Assembly: GCF_051521495.1 (NCBI RefSeq)
Contig: NZ_CP150355.1
Location: 6,200,001 to 6,264,000 of the forward strand
Direction: 5' to 3'
DNA from: Sorangium sp051521495
GTDB lineage: Bacteria > Myxococcota_A > Polyangia > Polyangiales > Polyangiaceae
Length of the DNA: 64,000 nt
Made by a program: the position numbers and the translations under genes. The notes under the pieces are model-generated. The model did no database searches. It was given only the letters and a program-made list of their open reading frames with translations, and was not told the DNA's origin. Of this stretch, positions 45,094 through 54,493 are shown piece after piece. Position 1 is the first letter of the stretch, and every line of letters starts with the position of its first letter.

Positions 45094-45789
45094 ATGGCAG
45101 CCAGAATGAAGCACGCAGCGCTCGCCCTCGCGCTCTGGATGGGCGCCTTCGCAGGAGCCTGCGGTTCCACCACGCCCCCGCCCGAGACGGCGGCCGACAA
45201 GAACGACTTCGACGGCGAGTCGAGCCCGGACGAGGGCAAGGCGACCGCCGAGGCAGAGGGCGCGAAGCCCGCGAAGCCCGAGAAGGTCGCGGAGGCCCAC
45301 GAGGACGAAGCGCAGGAAGCGCCCGCCAAGTCGACGCCGATCCAGGCGACCAAGTTCGAGGCGGATCTCAAGAAGATCGGGATCAACCTCAAGAAGATCC
45401 CCGAGCTCGAGAAGCTCCCGACGGGGCAGAAGAAGAAGGTGATGCCGCTGCTCCAGAAGGCGCTCGGCTACGACACCTGCGAGGGCTGCCACGCCACGGG
45501 CGACTTCAAGAAAGAGACGCGGGACATGAAGGTCGCCCGCGAGATGTGGCGTCACTTCGTCGTGCCGCTCCGCAGCGAGAGCGGCGGCACCCTCTTCTGC
45601 GACAGCTGTCACGCCGGCAACGAGCACGTCCTGAACCGCAAGGACAAGAAGGCCCTGCAGGCGTTCATGGAGGAGGAGTACCAGAACAAGGTCTCCCGAG
45701 CGAACAAGGAGGACATGGAGTGCGGCACGTGCCACGGCGACGCCATGGAGACCAAGATCATCGAGAAGCTCTGGAACATCCCGAAATGA
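45094..45789 (+). CDS. Triheme cytochrome c lipoprotein
   Basis: The 231-residue product has a signal with lipobox FAGAC and a long Glu/Lys/Ala-rich linker (about 25-85). A C-terminal domain carries three c-type heme sites: CEGCH (129-133), CDSCH (169-173) and CGTCH (210-214). It should sit in the periplasm or outer membrane and move electrons. The linker may let the heme domain reach a partner. GGAGG lies three bases before ATG 45094. No partner oxidase or reductase gene is adjacent, and the family could not be named more narrowly. Confidence 0.85.
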   Translation: MAARMKHAALALALWMGAFAGACGSTTPPPETAADKNDFDGESSPDEGKATAEAEGAKPAKPEKVAEAHEDEAQEAPAKSTPIQATKFEADLKKIGINLKKIPELEKLPTGQKKKVMPLLQKALGYDTCEGCHATGDFKKETRDMKVAREMWRHFVVPLRSESGGTLFCDSCHAGNEHVLNRKDKKALQAFMEEEYQNKVSRANKEDMECGTCHGDAMETKIIEKLWNIPK

Positions 45790-45794
45790 CGGTA

Positions 45795-45831
45795 GCCGCC
45801 TGGACGCCGCGCGAGGCGCTCGTCCAGCGGC
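45795..45831 (+). terminator. Terminator-like hairpin after the cytochrome gene
   Basis: GCCGCCTGGACG (45795-45806) pairs with CGTCCAGCGGC (45821-45831) through about 11 bp with one bulged C, six bases past the stop codon. No strong T-run follows. Confidence 0.55.
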
Positions 45832-46046
45832 GAGGCACGACGGAATCCGGCGAAGCCCCGTCGCCGCGTCCGTCGGACATTCGTTAGCCGTCTTACCTTT
45901 CAGCAGGAGCGGCCTAGAGGCCTGCCCCGCGATCCGTCTCGCACCAGCGTCCACCTCCCGCCTGCGCCGGTGCTCGTCCGCCTCATCATCGACGACAGAT
46001 CGCCATGACGGTGGGTCATGCCCCGTTTTCGTACTAGATAGGCGGC

Positions 46047-47486
46047 ATGTGCGGTGTGTTCGGAATCTTTGGCCACCCCGAGGCGGCCAACATGGCCTAC
46101 CTCGGGTTGCACGCGCTCCAGCATCGAGGGCAGGAATCAGCGGGGATCGTCAGCAGCGACGGGGAGCGCCTCTTCGGGCACCGCGCCATGGGGCGGGTGC
46201 AGTCCGGCTTCTCTCCGTCGGATCTCACGACGCTGCCCGGCGATCGCGCCATCGGCCACGTCCGCTACTCCACCGCGGGCGGCTCGCACCTGAAGAACGC
46301 TCAGCCGCTCGGCGTCGACTACGCGCGCGGCTCGCTGGCGGTCGCGCACAACGGCAACCTCACGAACCATGAGGCCCTGCGCGATCGGCTCGAGGCGCGC
46401 GGCTCGATCTACCAGACCGCGAGCGACACCGAGTCGATCGTCCACCTCATCGCGATGAGCAAGAAGGAAGAGCTGCGCGATCGCATCGCGGAGGCGCTGA
46501 TGGAAGTGGAGGGCGCCTACTCGCTGCTCTTCTTGACCGAGCGCGAGCTCATCGCCGTGCGCGATCCTCGCGCGATCCGGCCGCTCTGCCTGGGCGAGAT
46601 GGCGAGCGCGAGCGGCGTCGCCCACGTCGTCGCGAGCGAGTCGACGGCGTTCGACCTCATCGGCGCGCGCAAGGTGCGCGACATCGCGCCGGGCGAGATG
46701 CTGATCATCAGCGCGGACGGGGTGCGCTCCGAGTTCCCCTTCGCGCAGGAGCAGCGCAAGCTCTGCATCTTCGAGCACGTCTACTTCGCCCGGCCCGACT
46801 CGACGATCCAGGGCGTGAGCGTCTACGAGGTCCGCAAGGCGTTCGGCCGGCGCCTCGCCGCCGAGCAGCCGGTCGCGCCCGGCGGCGATCTCGTCGTGAT
46901 CCCCGTGCCGGACTCGGGCGTGCCGGCGGCGATCGGCTTCGCCGACCGCGCCGGCGCCCCCTTCGAGATGGGGCTCATCCGCAGCCACTACGTCGGCCGC
47001 ACGTTCATCGAGCCGCAGCAGTCGATCCGGCACTTCGGCGTCCGGCTCAAGCTCAACCCGAACCGGGCGGTGATCGAGGGCAAGCGGGTCGTCGTCATCG
47101 ACGACTCGATCGTCCGCGGGACGACGAGCCGGAAGATCGTCAAGATGATCCGCGACGCCGGCGCTCGCGAGGTGCACGTCCGCATCTCGAGCCCGCCCAC
47201 GCGCTGGCCCTGCTACTACGGGATCGACACGCCGACGCGGTCCGAGCTCATCGCCGCGAGCCACTCCGTGGACGAGATCTGCAGCTACCTGACGGCCGAC
47301 AGCGTCGGGTACCTGTCGCTGGAAGGCCTCGTCGAGAGCGTGCGGTCTCTCGAGGCCCGCGCCGCGGACGCCGCGGGCGCGCGGCCGTCGGCGGACAGCT
47401 ACTGCCACGCGTGCTTCTCCGGGAGCTACCCGATCACCTTCACGCCGGCCGCGCCGAGCCGGCAGCTACGGATGGTGAGCGGTTGA
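46047..47486 (+). CDS. purF: Amidophosphoribosyltransferase
   Basis: PurF makes phosphoribosylamine from PRPP and glutamine, the first step of purine synthesis. The 479-residue protein starts MCGVFGIFG, so Cys2 becomes the N-terminal nucleophile of the glutaminase domain without a propeptide. RYSTAGGS and HNGNLTNHEAL are further glutaminase blocks. The PRPP motif VVVIDDSIVRGTTS lies at about 349-362. SSPPTRWPCYYGIDTP follows near the C-terminus. The TGA overlaps an in-frame TTG of the next gene. No other pur genes are adjacent. Confidence 0.97.
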   Translation: MCGVFGIFGHPEAANMAYLGLHALQHRGQESAGIVSSDGERLFGHRAMGRVQSGFSPSDLTTLPGDRAIGHVRYSTAGGSHLKNAQPLGVDYARGSLAVAHNGNLTNHEALRDRLEARGSIYQTASDTESIVHLIAMSKKEELRDRIAEALMEVEGAYSLLFLTERELIAVRDPRAIRPLCLGEMASASGVAHVVASESTAFDLIGARKVRDIAPGEMLIISADGVRSEFPFAQEQRKLCIFEHVYFARPDSTIQGVSVYEVRKAFGRRLAAEQPVAPGGDLVVIPVPDSGVPAAIGFADRAGAPFEMGLIRSHYVGRTFIEPQQSIRHFGVRLKLNPNRAVIEGKRVVVIDDSIVRGTTSRKIVKMIRDAGAREVHVRISSPPTRWPCYYGIDTPTRSELIAASHSVDEICSYLTADSVGYLSLEGLVESVRSLEARAADAAGARPSADSYCHACFSGSYPITFTPAAPSRQLRMVSG

Positions 47487-47518
47487 CGCTGCTCCGCTCG
47501 GACGCCGAGGGTCCGCCG

Positions 47519-48505
47519 ATGGCCGAGGGCACCGCCGATCACGGGAGCGCGGATCGCGCCGCCGCCTCCGCGCCGCTCTTCGCCCGCGTCGCCGACGAGG
47601 TCTCGATCTACGAGGTGAGCCCACGGGACGGGCTCCAGAACGAGGCGGCGATGATCTCGATCGACGGCAAGCGGCGGCTCATCGCGGCGCTCGTCGCCGC
47701 GGGCCTCCGCCGGATCGAGATCACGAGCTTCGTCTCGCCGAAGTGGGTCCCGCAGCTCGCCGACGCCGAGGAGCTCGCGCGGACGCTCCCGGCCGAGCAG
47801 GGCGTGACCTTCAGCGCCCTCTGCCCGAATGCGCGCGGCCTCGAGCGCGCGCTCGCGGTGGGCCTGCGCGAGATCGCCGTCTTCCTGAGCGCGAGCGAGG
47901 CGCACAACCGCGCCAACATCAACAAGTCGATCGACGACACGCTCTCGGTGTTCTCGGAGATCGTCCCTCCGGCGCGCGAGGCAGGCGTCGCCGTGCGCGC
48001 CTACGTCTCGACGGTGTGGGGCTGCCCGTACGAGGGCGACGTCGACCCTGCGCGGGTCGTGCGCATCGCGGAGCGGCTCATCGACCTGGGGTGCTACCAG
48101 ATCTCCCTCGGCGACACGATCGGCGTCGGGACCCCGCGACAGACGCACGACATCGTCCGCCGCTTCCTCGACGCGATGCCGCCCGAGCGGTTCGCGCTGC
48201 ACCTGCACGACACGCGGGGCACGGCGCTCGCGAACATCCTCGTCGGCCTGGAGCTCGGGGTGCGCGACTTCGACGCGTCGGTGGCGGGCGTGGGCGGCTG
48301 TCCTTACGCGCCGGGCGCGGCGGGCAACATGGCGACGGAGGACCTCGTGTTCATGCTCCACGGGATGGGCGTCCGGACCGGCGTCGATCTCGACAAGCTG
48401 ATCGAGGCGGGGAACGTCGCCGAGCAGGTCATCGGCCGCCCGCTCCCGGGCAAGGTCCACCGCGCAGGCCCCTTCCGGCTGCGCCGCCAGCCGACCCGGG
48501 ACTGA
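47519..48505 (+). CDS. mvaB: Hydroxymethylglutaryl-CoA lyase
   Basis: HMG-CoA lyase splits HMG-CoA into acetyl-CoA and acetoacetate at the end of leucine degradation. The 328-residue TIM-barrel protein has VSPRDGLQNE, FVSPKWVPQLADAEEL, HLHDTRGTALAN (metal-binding His residues) and the lyase signature SVAGVGGCPYAPGAAGN with the active-site Cys. ATG 47519 was chosen, with GAGGG upstream. A TTG at 47483 overlapping the purF stop is the alternative and would make the pair coupled. Myxobacteria use this pathway in branched-lipid and isovaleryl metabolism; that link here is inference. Confidence 0.9.
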   Translation: MAEGTADHGSADRAAASAPLFARVADEVSIYEVSPRDGLQNEAAMISIDGKRRLIAALVAAGLRRIEITSFVSPKWVPQLADAEELARTLPAEQGVTFSALCPNARGLERALAVGLREIAVFLSASEAHNRANINKSIDDTLSVFSEIVPPAREAGVAVRAYVSTVWGCPYEGDVDPARVVRIAERLIDLGCYQISLGDTIGVGTPRQTHDIVRRFLDAMPPERFALHLHDTRGTALANILVGLELGVRDFDASVAGVGGCPYAPGAAGNMATEDLVFMLHGMGVRTGVDLDKLIEAGNVAEQVIGRPLPGKVHRAGPFRLRRQPTRD

Positions 48506-48586
48506 GCGAGGCTTCGGGCCGAGATCGACCGGCGCGGCGCCGAGCCGAGATCGACCGGCGCGGCGCGCTCGGCCGCGGGGCCGCCG

Positions 48587-50254
48587 TCAATCGCCCGCGA
48601 TGCACCCGAGCCGCGTGAAGAAGACGTGGTGCTCGCCGCCCTCGCGATCGTCGCGGAAGAGGATGCCCACGTCGCCCTCCGGCCCGAACGCCGCGACCGG
48701 GCTCACGCTGTCGCGGGGCGCGAAGGTGAGCCGCTGCTCCGCGCTGATCGGCGCGAGATCCGCGTTCACCGTGACCGCGTAGAGCTCGTAGCCGTCGTTC
48801 TGATCGCGGTCGTCCGAGTAGATCGCGAGCAGCCGATCGCCGAGCGCGCGCAGGAACGGGTACCTGGAGCGGAAGGGGCCAGGGTTCGAGATGGCCCTCG
48901 GCGGCGCGAGGATCTGGCCGTCCTCCGAGACCGCCGCCGCGTAGATGGCCTTGGGGCTCGCCGACTTGTCGAACCACGCGATGATGTAGCGATCGCGGTT
49001 CCAGACCACCGTCGGATAGACGGCGTCGGTCTCGCCGCTCGTCAGCGAGACCACATCCGAGAGCGGGTCGAGCTCGGCGGTGAACGTCCGGAACTGGATG
49101 AAATGCGTGCTCGCGTCGCCCGTGGACCACGCTACCCCGATGCCGCTCTGGCCGGCCGCCGCGGAGGGCGCCTCGTTGCCGAAGCCGTTCGACGCATCGG
49201 TGAGCTGGACGTTGTCGCCGATCAGGTTGCCGTCGATGTCGATGCGCTGGGCGAACAGATCGAAGAGGCCGTTGCGCTCGTCCTGCCAGACGGGGACGAA
49301 CTCCGTCTCGTTCCACGTGAGCGCCACGTTGACGGAGAAGCCCGGCGCGTTCGAGAGCCGCCGATCGCCGCCCTCCACCTTCTTGCCGTCCTGGTCGAGC
49401 AGCGAGAAGTAGACCTCGTAGTCGCCGTCGCGCCGGTCCTGCCAGGCGGCGCCGTACCGATCGCCGACCCACACGATCGGCCCGCCGGAGGCGTCGCCGT
49501 TCTTCGGCGTGATGATCTCCTCGCCCGGCGCGAGCGGCTCCCCGTCGGCGCTGATCATCGAGCGGTACACGTTGAAGCCCTGCGCGGTCCCGGTGTAGAG
49601 CGACGCGTACGAGGTCCCGCTCCAGGCGAGCCCGCCGGCGCCGGCCGGCGCGATGTCGCCCGAGATGCGGGTCGTGTCGGTGTCGAGCGGCACGAAGCGC
49701 GCCCCGTTGTCGATCGTGCCGTCGCAGTCGTTGTCGACGCCGTCGCAGATCTCGACGCCCCCGGGGAAGGCCGCGGCGCTCGAGTCGTCGCAGTCGTCGC
49801 CGCACGCGAGCGGCTCGCCAGGGATCGTGCCGGGCAGCGCCGCGCGGAAGCCGTCGCCGTCGACGTCGAGCGTCGACGGCCCGTAGGTGCACGCCCCGGT
49901 CGCGCTCTCGCAGGTGTCCTTGGTGCAGGGGTCGCCGTCGTCGCAGTCGACCGGCTCCAGCGCGACGCACTCCCCGCCGCGCCGATGGGCCGCACCCCCG
50001 GGCGAGGGCGCCGCGCCGCCGTCGGGCTGCCCCGCCTCGAAGAGCTGGCAGACCACAGGCTTGCAGAGATCCTTGGCGCCGGGGCAGTCGGCGTCCACCT
50101 CGCACTCCGGCGCGGGCGGCGGGATGTTCAGCCCGGTCCGCGCCCCGCACCCCCCCGAGAGCGCGCCACCGCCCACGACCGTCCCGAGCAGGGCCGCCGC
50201 CAGCGCCATCCGCCGGCGCGCGCGCCGACCCGGAGCGTACCTCGTCACAAGCAT
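48587..50254 (-). CDS. Surface lipoprotein with MopE-type metal-binding motif
   Basis: The 555-residue lipoprotein has a signal ending GGALSGGC. A Cys-rich N-terminal part follows (about 40-110), including a DCDDGDPCTKDTC motif and the putative metal-binding block ICDGVDNDCDGTID of the MopE family (about 165). A beta-propeller-like region (about 190-555) repeats YxxxWxD-type blocks such as YGAAWQDRRDGDYEV and FVPVWQDERNG. MopE copper-binding proteins are surface exposed in methanotrophs; in myxobacteria this motif is common in secreted proteins of unknown role. It overlaps the upstream lipoprotein gene by ten bases. Confidence 0.82.
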   Translation of the reverse strand: MLVTRYAPGRRARRRMALAAALLGTVVGGGALSGGCGARTGLNIPPPAPECEVDADCPGAKDLCKPVVCQLFEAGQPDGGAAPSPGGAAHRRGGECVALEPVDCDDGDPCTKDTCESATGACTYGPSTLDVDGDGFRAALPGTIPGEPLACGDDCDDSSAAAFPGGVEICDGVDNDCDGTIDNGARFVPLDTDTTRISGDIAPAGAGGLAWSGTSYASLYTGTAQGFNVYRSMISADGEPLAPGEEIITPKNGDASGGPIVWVGDRYGAAWQDRRDGDYEVYFSLLDQDGKKVEGGDRRLSNAPGFSVNVALTWNETEFVPVWQDERNGLFDLFAQRIDIDGNLIGDNVQLTDASNGFGNEAPSAAAGQSGIGVAWSTGDASTHFIQFRTFTAELDPLSDVVSLTSGETDAVYPTVVWNRDRYIIAWFDKSASPKAIYAAAVSEDGQILAPPRAISNPGPFRSRYPFLRALGDRLLAIYSDDRDQNDGYELYAVTVNADLAPISAEQRLTFAPRDSVSPVAAFGPEGDVGILFRDDREGGEHHVFFTRLGCIAGD

Positions 50255-50790
50255 CCGCCCATCCCCGCGACGTCGATCGGCTCGCACACGAACCCCGGAG
50301 CGCAGTTGTCGTCGCCGCTCAGCGCGCAGAGCTCGACGCACTGGGTGCCCGAGCCGGTCACCACGCAGGTGAACCCGGCGCCGCACTGGCTGCCGCCGCT
50401 GCACGGATCGCCCTGTCGGCCAGGGCCGGCGGGCGCGCAGAACGCGCCGTAGACCTCCTGCCCGCACGGCTCGTCCGGATACTGCACGTAGATGAAGCAC
50501 CCCTCTCCGGGGGCGCAAAACCCGCTCGACTGATCGTACGGATCGCACGCGAAATCGGTGACCGGCGGCCCGGTATCGGGACAGCCGGGGTCCTCGTACT
50601 CTTCGAGCGGATCCGTACCCGCGTCCGAGCCGCCCCCACCGCTCGGGACGGGCGGAGCGCCGGCCTCGCCGCCGCCGCCGCCAGCGGACGGATCGTCCAC
50701 GATGACTGTCTGACCGCAACCGACAGCGAGAGCGAGGCCAGGGAGCGGTACGCAGAGGAGTGTCAGGAAGAGCGAGGAGCACCGTCGCAT
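50245..50790 (-). CDS. Cys-rich lipoprotein
   Basis: The 181-residue product has a signal ending ALAVGC, a Gly-rich linker (PSAGGGGGEAG) and a compact domain with about a dozen Cys residues (CDPYDQSSGFCAPGEGC, CGAGFTCVVTGSGTQC, CAPGFVCEP). These should be disulfide bonded on the cell surface. It is the first gene of a two-gene operon with the MopE-like lipoprotein and is divergent from the lamin-tail lipoprotein. No enzyme family recognised. Confidence 0.8.
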   Translation of the reverse strand: MRRCSSLFLTLLCVPLPGLALAVGCGQTVIVDDPSAGGGGGEAGAPPVPSGGGGSDAGTDPLEEYEDPGCPDTGPPVTDFACDPYDQSSGFCAPGEGCFIYVQYPDEPCGQEVYGAFCAPAGPGRQGDPCSGGSQCGAGFTCVVTGSGTQCVELCALSGDDNCAPGFVCEPIDVAGMGGCL

Positions 50791-50935
50791 GGCGCCATGC
50801 TATCGATTCCTCGCGCGCCCGCCACGCATTTGGCAGAGATGGCAATGTCCTGACGCCACGACGAGCGGTGGATCGTTTCCCCCAGGCTGCAATCCCACTT
50901 GCCTGTTGGCCGGCGCTCTGATGTATCTCTCAACA

Positions 50936-51916
50936 ATGCACACGCGCAACTTGCTCAGCATCGCACTCCTCGCAGTTCCCCCTCTGGCGCTCGCCCACCT
51001 GATGGCGTGCGGCGGTGACGACGCGACGGGAGGAGGTGGAGCGAGCTCTTCCAGCACCACCTCGAGCAGCGCCGGCGAAGGCGGCGGCGGCGGCGGTGAG
51101 GCCGGCGCCGGCGGCACGGGCGGCGGCGAAGGCGGCGCGGGCGGCGGCGAAGGCGGCGCGGGCGGCGGCGAGGTCGACGGGGAGCCCGCCGACCACCTGC
51201 TGATCTCGGAGGTCGCCGCCGCGCCGGGAGCGGCCGAGTTCATCGAGATCTGGAACCCGACCGAGACCGAGATCGACCTCACCGACTACTACCTTTCGGA
51301 CAACAGCGTTTATTATGCCATCACCGCGGGCGAGGTCTGGATGCCGACCGCCAGCGCAGGGACGGACTTCCTCGTCCAGTTCCCTCCCGGAACCATGATT
51401 CCGGCGGGCGGGCGCCTCGTGCTGGCCAGCGATGAGGGCTTCGAGCTCGAGTACCAGAGGTGCGCCGACTTCGCCCTGGACGAGTCGCCCATCCCCTGCG
51501 AGGGGGGGGACGTGCCGCCCATGATCGCGCCCACGAACGGCGCCCTCGGGGCGCAAGCCGGCGCGCTGCTCACCGACAGCGGAGAGATGGTGATCCTCTT
51601 CGAGTGGGACGGTACGGAGGGCAGCCCGCTCAAGGACGTCGATTACGTCATCTGGGGCCAGGAGCTCGGGAACTCGGCGATGGCGTACAAGACAGGCAAG
51701 AAGGGCTATGCCGATGACACCGCGCGCGGCAGCCAGCGGCCGACCGCGGCCGCCGGCAGCGGTTCGAGCATCGCCCGCTGCAGCGATCGCGAGTTCGGCG
51801 AGCTCTTGACCGAAGGCAACGGCATCAGCGGGCATGATGAGACGAGCGAGTGGCTCGACATCAGCTTCACCGTGGCGTCCACGCCGACGCCCGGCGAGGA
51901 GAACGACTGCCCGTGA
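50936..51916 (+). CDS. Lamin-tail-domain lipoprotein
   Basis: The 326-residue product has a signal ending HLMAC, then a Ser/Thr and Gly-rich linker made of GGAGGGEGG repeats (about 30-80). A lamin-tail domain follows (about 85-250; LLISEVAAAPGAAEFIEIWN, IDLTDYYLSDN, IPAGGRLVLAS). Bacterial lamin-tail domains are extracellular beta-sandwiches often found on surface proteins and nucleases; no nuclease part is present. ATG 50936 gives the best signal peptide; ATG 50921 in frame is the alternative. Confidence 0.82.
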   Translation: MHTRNLLSIALLAVPPLALAHLMACGGDDATGGGGASSSSTTSSSAGEGGGGGGEAGAGGTGGGEGGAGGGEGGAGGGEVDGEPADHLLISEVAAAPGAAEFIEIWNPTETEIDLTDYYLSDNSVYYAITAGEVWMPTASAGTDFLVQFPPGTMIPAGGRLVLASDEGFELEYQRCADFALDESPIPCEGGDVPPMIAPTNGALGAQAGALLTDSGEMVILFEWDGTEGSPLKDVDYVIWGQELGNSAMAYKTGKKGYADDTARGSQRPTAAAGSGSSIARCSDREFGELLTEGNGISGHDETSEWLDISFTVASTPTPGEENDCP

Positions 51917-51954
51917 CCGCCTCCCTGCGAGCTCGGCTCCTCGCCGCGAGGCGG
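51917..51954. terminator. Hairpin between convergent genes
   Basis: CCGCCTC (51917-51923) pairs with GAGGCGG (51948-51954) just after the lamin-tail stop and before the cyclophilin stop. The stem is short and no T-run follows. Confidence 0.45.
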
Positions 51955-51991
51955 CGGGGGCCCGGGCTCGGCGCGGAGCGCCTCGACGCGA

Positions 51992-52789
51992 TCACTGCCG
52001 GGTGATCGTCACCTTCTTGATGACGGGCGGGGTCACCGGGCGTTCGCCCTTGACCTCGACGCTGGCCAGCTTGTGGACGAGCTCCTCGGGCCCGCACTCG
52101 CCGAAGATGGTGTAGCCGTTGTCGAGGTGGAAGGCCGCCGCGTCGGTGATGAAGAACTGCGCGGAGTTCGTGTTCTTGCCGCGGTTCGCCATGCACAGGA
52201 GCCCCGCGCGATCGTGGCTGCCGTCCTCCCAGACCTCGTCGGGGATGACGTAACCGGCCTCGCCGGTGCCGTTCTTCTTCGCGTCGCCGCCCTGGATCAT
52301 GAATCCCTTGATGATGCGGTGGAAGATCGTCCCGTCGTAGGCGGGCTTCTTCTCCCACGTCCCCTCCGGCGTCTTCCAGGGCCTGATCCCCCGCGCCAGG
52401 CCGACGAAGTTGGCGACCGTGATCGGCGCCTTGTCGTCCAGCAGCTTGCAGGACAGCGTGCCGAGGTCGGTCTCGATCGACGCGGTCAGCGTCTTGCCCG
52501 GCGGGAGCCCCTTGGTGGCGTCCTCGAGCGTCCACTTGCCCTTGGCCGGGTCGTCCTCGCTGGGCTTGACCTCGGCGACCGGCTTCGCGGTGACCTTGCG
52601 CTGCTGCGGCTGAGGGCGCGCCTTCTCGGCCGTCTCCGCCTTGCCTCCGGCCAGCCCCGTCGACGCAGGCGTGGTCTTCGGCTTCGGCGCTTCTTCCGCC
52701 GTGGGCTCCGGGGTCTTCGAACATCCCGCGAGGACCGAGAGCGCGGCGAGGGTGGCGATGGACTGAATGGCGAGGGTTCGAGCGATCAT
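51992..52789 (-). CDS. Cyclophilin-type peptidyl-prolyl isomerase lipoprotein
   Basis: The 265-residue protein has a lipobox (LSVLAGC) and a Pro/Lys/Glu-rich linker. A cyclophilin domain follows (about 105-265), including YDGTIFHRIIKGFMIQGGD (active-site Arg), CMANRGKNTNSAQFFIT and GYTIFGECG. It should help fold exported proteins at the envelope. It is divergent from the DUF192 gene, and the 66-bp gap must hold both promoters. Confidence 0.92.
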   Translation of the reverse strand: MIARTLAIQSIATLAALSVLAGCSKTPEPTAEEAPKPKTTPASTGLAGGKAETAEKARPQPQQRKVTAKPVAEVKPSEDDPAKGKWTLEDATKGLPPGKTLTASIETDLGTLSCKLLDDKAPITVANFVGLARGIRPWKTPEGTWEKKPAYDGTIFHRIIKGFMIQGGDAKKNGTGEAGYVIPDEVWEDGSHDRAGLLCMANRGKNTNSAQFFITDAAAFHLDNGYTIFGECGPEELVHKLASVEVKGERPVTPPVIKKVTITRQ

Positions 52790-52855
52790 CGGGCGACGAT
52801 TTCCCGCGTCGCGGTCCAGCGGTCAAGGACGAGCGTCGCCGTGGTAGGAAGCGGC

Positions 52856-53593
52856 ATGAGCTCGCGCTGCGCCCTCGCGACCCGTCCGTTCCCATCCGCC
52901 ACATCCGCTACATCCACCACGTCCGCCGCGCTCGCCGTCCCCGCCGCGCTCGCCTCGCTCGCTCCCGCCCTGGGCGCGCTGCTGCTCGGGATCGCCCTGG
53001 GCGCGTGCGAGCGCCGCGTCGATGAGCCGCTCCCGCTCACGCCGAGCAGCGACGTGGGCCACGTCGCGCCGACCTCCTCGACCGGGACGCCGACCTCCTC
53101 GACCGGGACGCCGAACGCCGGTCGCTGCATCCGCCCGACGCCGTCGGCGCCGGAGCGACCGTCCCCGAAGCTCACCGGCCCGGATCCGGCGTGCCCCGAG
53201 GACCCGACCGGCCCGTTCCAGCTCGCGAACGGCAAGGTGGTCTTCCTCGAGGCCAAGGCCCCCGACGTCACGGTCGAGATCGCCAGGAGAGAGCCAGAGC
53301 GCGCCCGCGGCCTCATGTACAGGACGAGCATGGCGGAGAACCGCGGGATGATCTTCGTCTTCCAGCAGCCGAGCAATCACTCGTTCTGGATGCACAACAC
53401 GTGCATCCCGCTCGACATGCTGTTCATCGACGCCGACGGGACGATCGTCGGTATCGAGGAGAACACCCCGACGCTCGACGACTCGACGTTCGAGGTCGGC
53501 TGTCCCTCGACGTATGTCCTCGAGCTGAACGCGGGCTGGGCGCGGCGCCACGGCGTCGTCGCGGGCCAGAAGGTGCGGCTCGACGGGATCTGA
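52856..53593 (+). CDS. DUF192 domain lipoprotein
   Basis: The 245-residue product has a long signal with lipobox GIALGAC, a linker containing a duplicated PTSSTGT, and a C-terminal DUF192 domain. The conserved blocks are ARGLMYRTSMAENRGMIFVF, FWMHNTCIPLDMLFID and the C-terminal VLELNAGWA. DUF192 is a widespread small fold of unknown biochemical role. ATG 52856 follows AGGAA. It converges on the MBL-fold gene. Confidence 0.9.
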   Translation: MSSRCALATRPFPSATSATSTTSAALAVPAALASLAPALGALLLGIALGACERRVDEPLPLTPSSDVGHVAPTSSTGTPTSSTGTPNAGRCIRPTPSAPERPSPKLTGPDPACPEDPTGPFQLANGKVVFLEAKAPDVTVEIARREPERARGLMYRTSMAENRGMIFVFQQPSNHSFWMHNTCIPLDMLFIDADGTIVGIEENTPTLDDSTFEVGCPSTYVLELNAGWARRHGVVAGQKVRLDGI

Positions 53594-53644
53594 CGCTCGC
53601 CCGAGCGCACGGCCGGGCGACGGCTCGTCGGCCGGAGCGCCTAG

Positions 53645-54493
53645 CTACAGCCCCGTGAACAGGCCGAGCTGGCGCGGGGGAGCCGGCGGGCCGAGCGACG
53701 AGCGCGCCGCGCCGGGCGGAGGGGCCGGCGGCGCCGCGTCGAGGACGAGCGGCCCCCGCGGCGGCGCGGCGACGAGGCGCGCGCGCCGTCCGAGGAGCGC
53801 GTCGCGCGCGGCGCCGAGCGCGAGCTCCGGGCGGTTGTTGACCTCGGAGAGGTGCATCAGCGCGACCGTATGTGTGCCGCCGGGCAGTGCCGCGAGGAGC
53901 TCGCACGCCTGCGCGTTCGACAGGTGGCCCCGCGCCGAGCGGATCCTGCGCTTGAGGTGCTGGGGGTACGGGCCGGCGTCGAGCAGGCCCGGGTCGTAGT
54001 TCGACTCGAGCATCAGCACATCGCAGCCCGCGACGTGCTCCAGGAGCCCCGGCGGGACCTCCCCGAGGTCCGTCACGAGCGCGGCGCGCCGCGCGCCGTC
54101 GTCGACGACGAGCGCGACCTGCGCCGCGTCGTGCGGCAGCGGCCTCGGCGAGAAGGTGAGCGCGCCGATCGCGAACGGCTCGCGCGACGAGAAGGTCCGG
54201 ACGCGCGTCGGATCGCCGAGCTCCGCGGCGCGCGCGGTCGCCTCCGAGGCGTAGATCGGGATCTTGTGCTTCTTGTTGTACTTGGCGGCCACGCCGACGT
54301 GATCGGCGTGCGCGTGCGTGATGACGATCGCGTCGGGCAGCAGCTTGCCGTCCGCGCCGCCCGCGGCCGCCGCCGAGAGGCACTGCTCGAGCACCCGCGG
54401 CCCGACGCCCGCGTCCACGAGCACCCGCGTGCCGCGGGAAGCGAACAGCGTGGCGTTACCTCCGCTCCCGCTCGCGATGATGGTGATCTTCAT
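53645..54493 (-). CDS. MBL-fold metallo-hydrolase (YycJ/WalJ type)
   Basis: The 282-residue protein starts MKITIIASGSGGNATLFAS, the pattern of YycJ-type metallo-beta-lactamase-fold hydrolases. The dinuclear metal motif is THAHADH (about 60-66), then LVTDLGEV and SNAQACELLA. HLSEVNNRPE carries the terminal His. YycJ-like proteins are nucleases in Bacillus, but the substrate here is unproven. The C-terminal tail is Ala/Pro-rich. No signal peptide. Confidence 0.88.
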   Translation of the reverse strand: MKITIIASGSGGNATLFASRGTRVLVDAGVGPRVLEQCLSAAAAGGADGKLLPDAIVITHAHADHVGVAAKYNKKHKIPIYASEATARAAELGDPTRVRTFSSREPFAIGALTFSPRPLPHDAAQVALVVDDGARRAALVTDLGEVPPGLLEHVAGCDVLMLESNYDPGLLDAGPYPQHLKRRIRSARGHLSNAQACELLAALPGGTHTVALMHLSEVNNRPELALGAARDALLGRRARLVAAPPRGPLVLDAAPPAPPPGAARSSLGPPAPPRQLGLFTGL

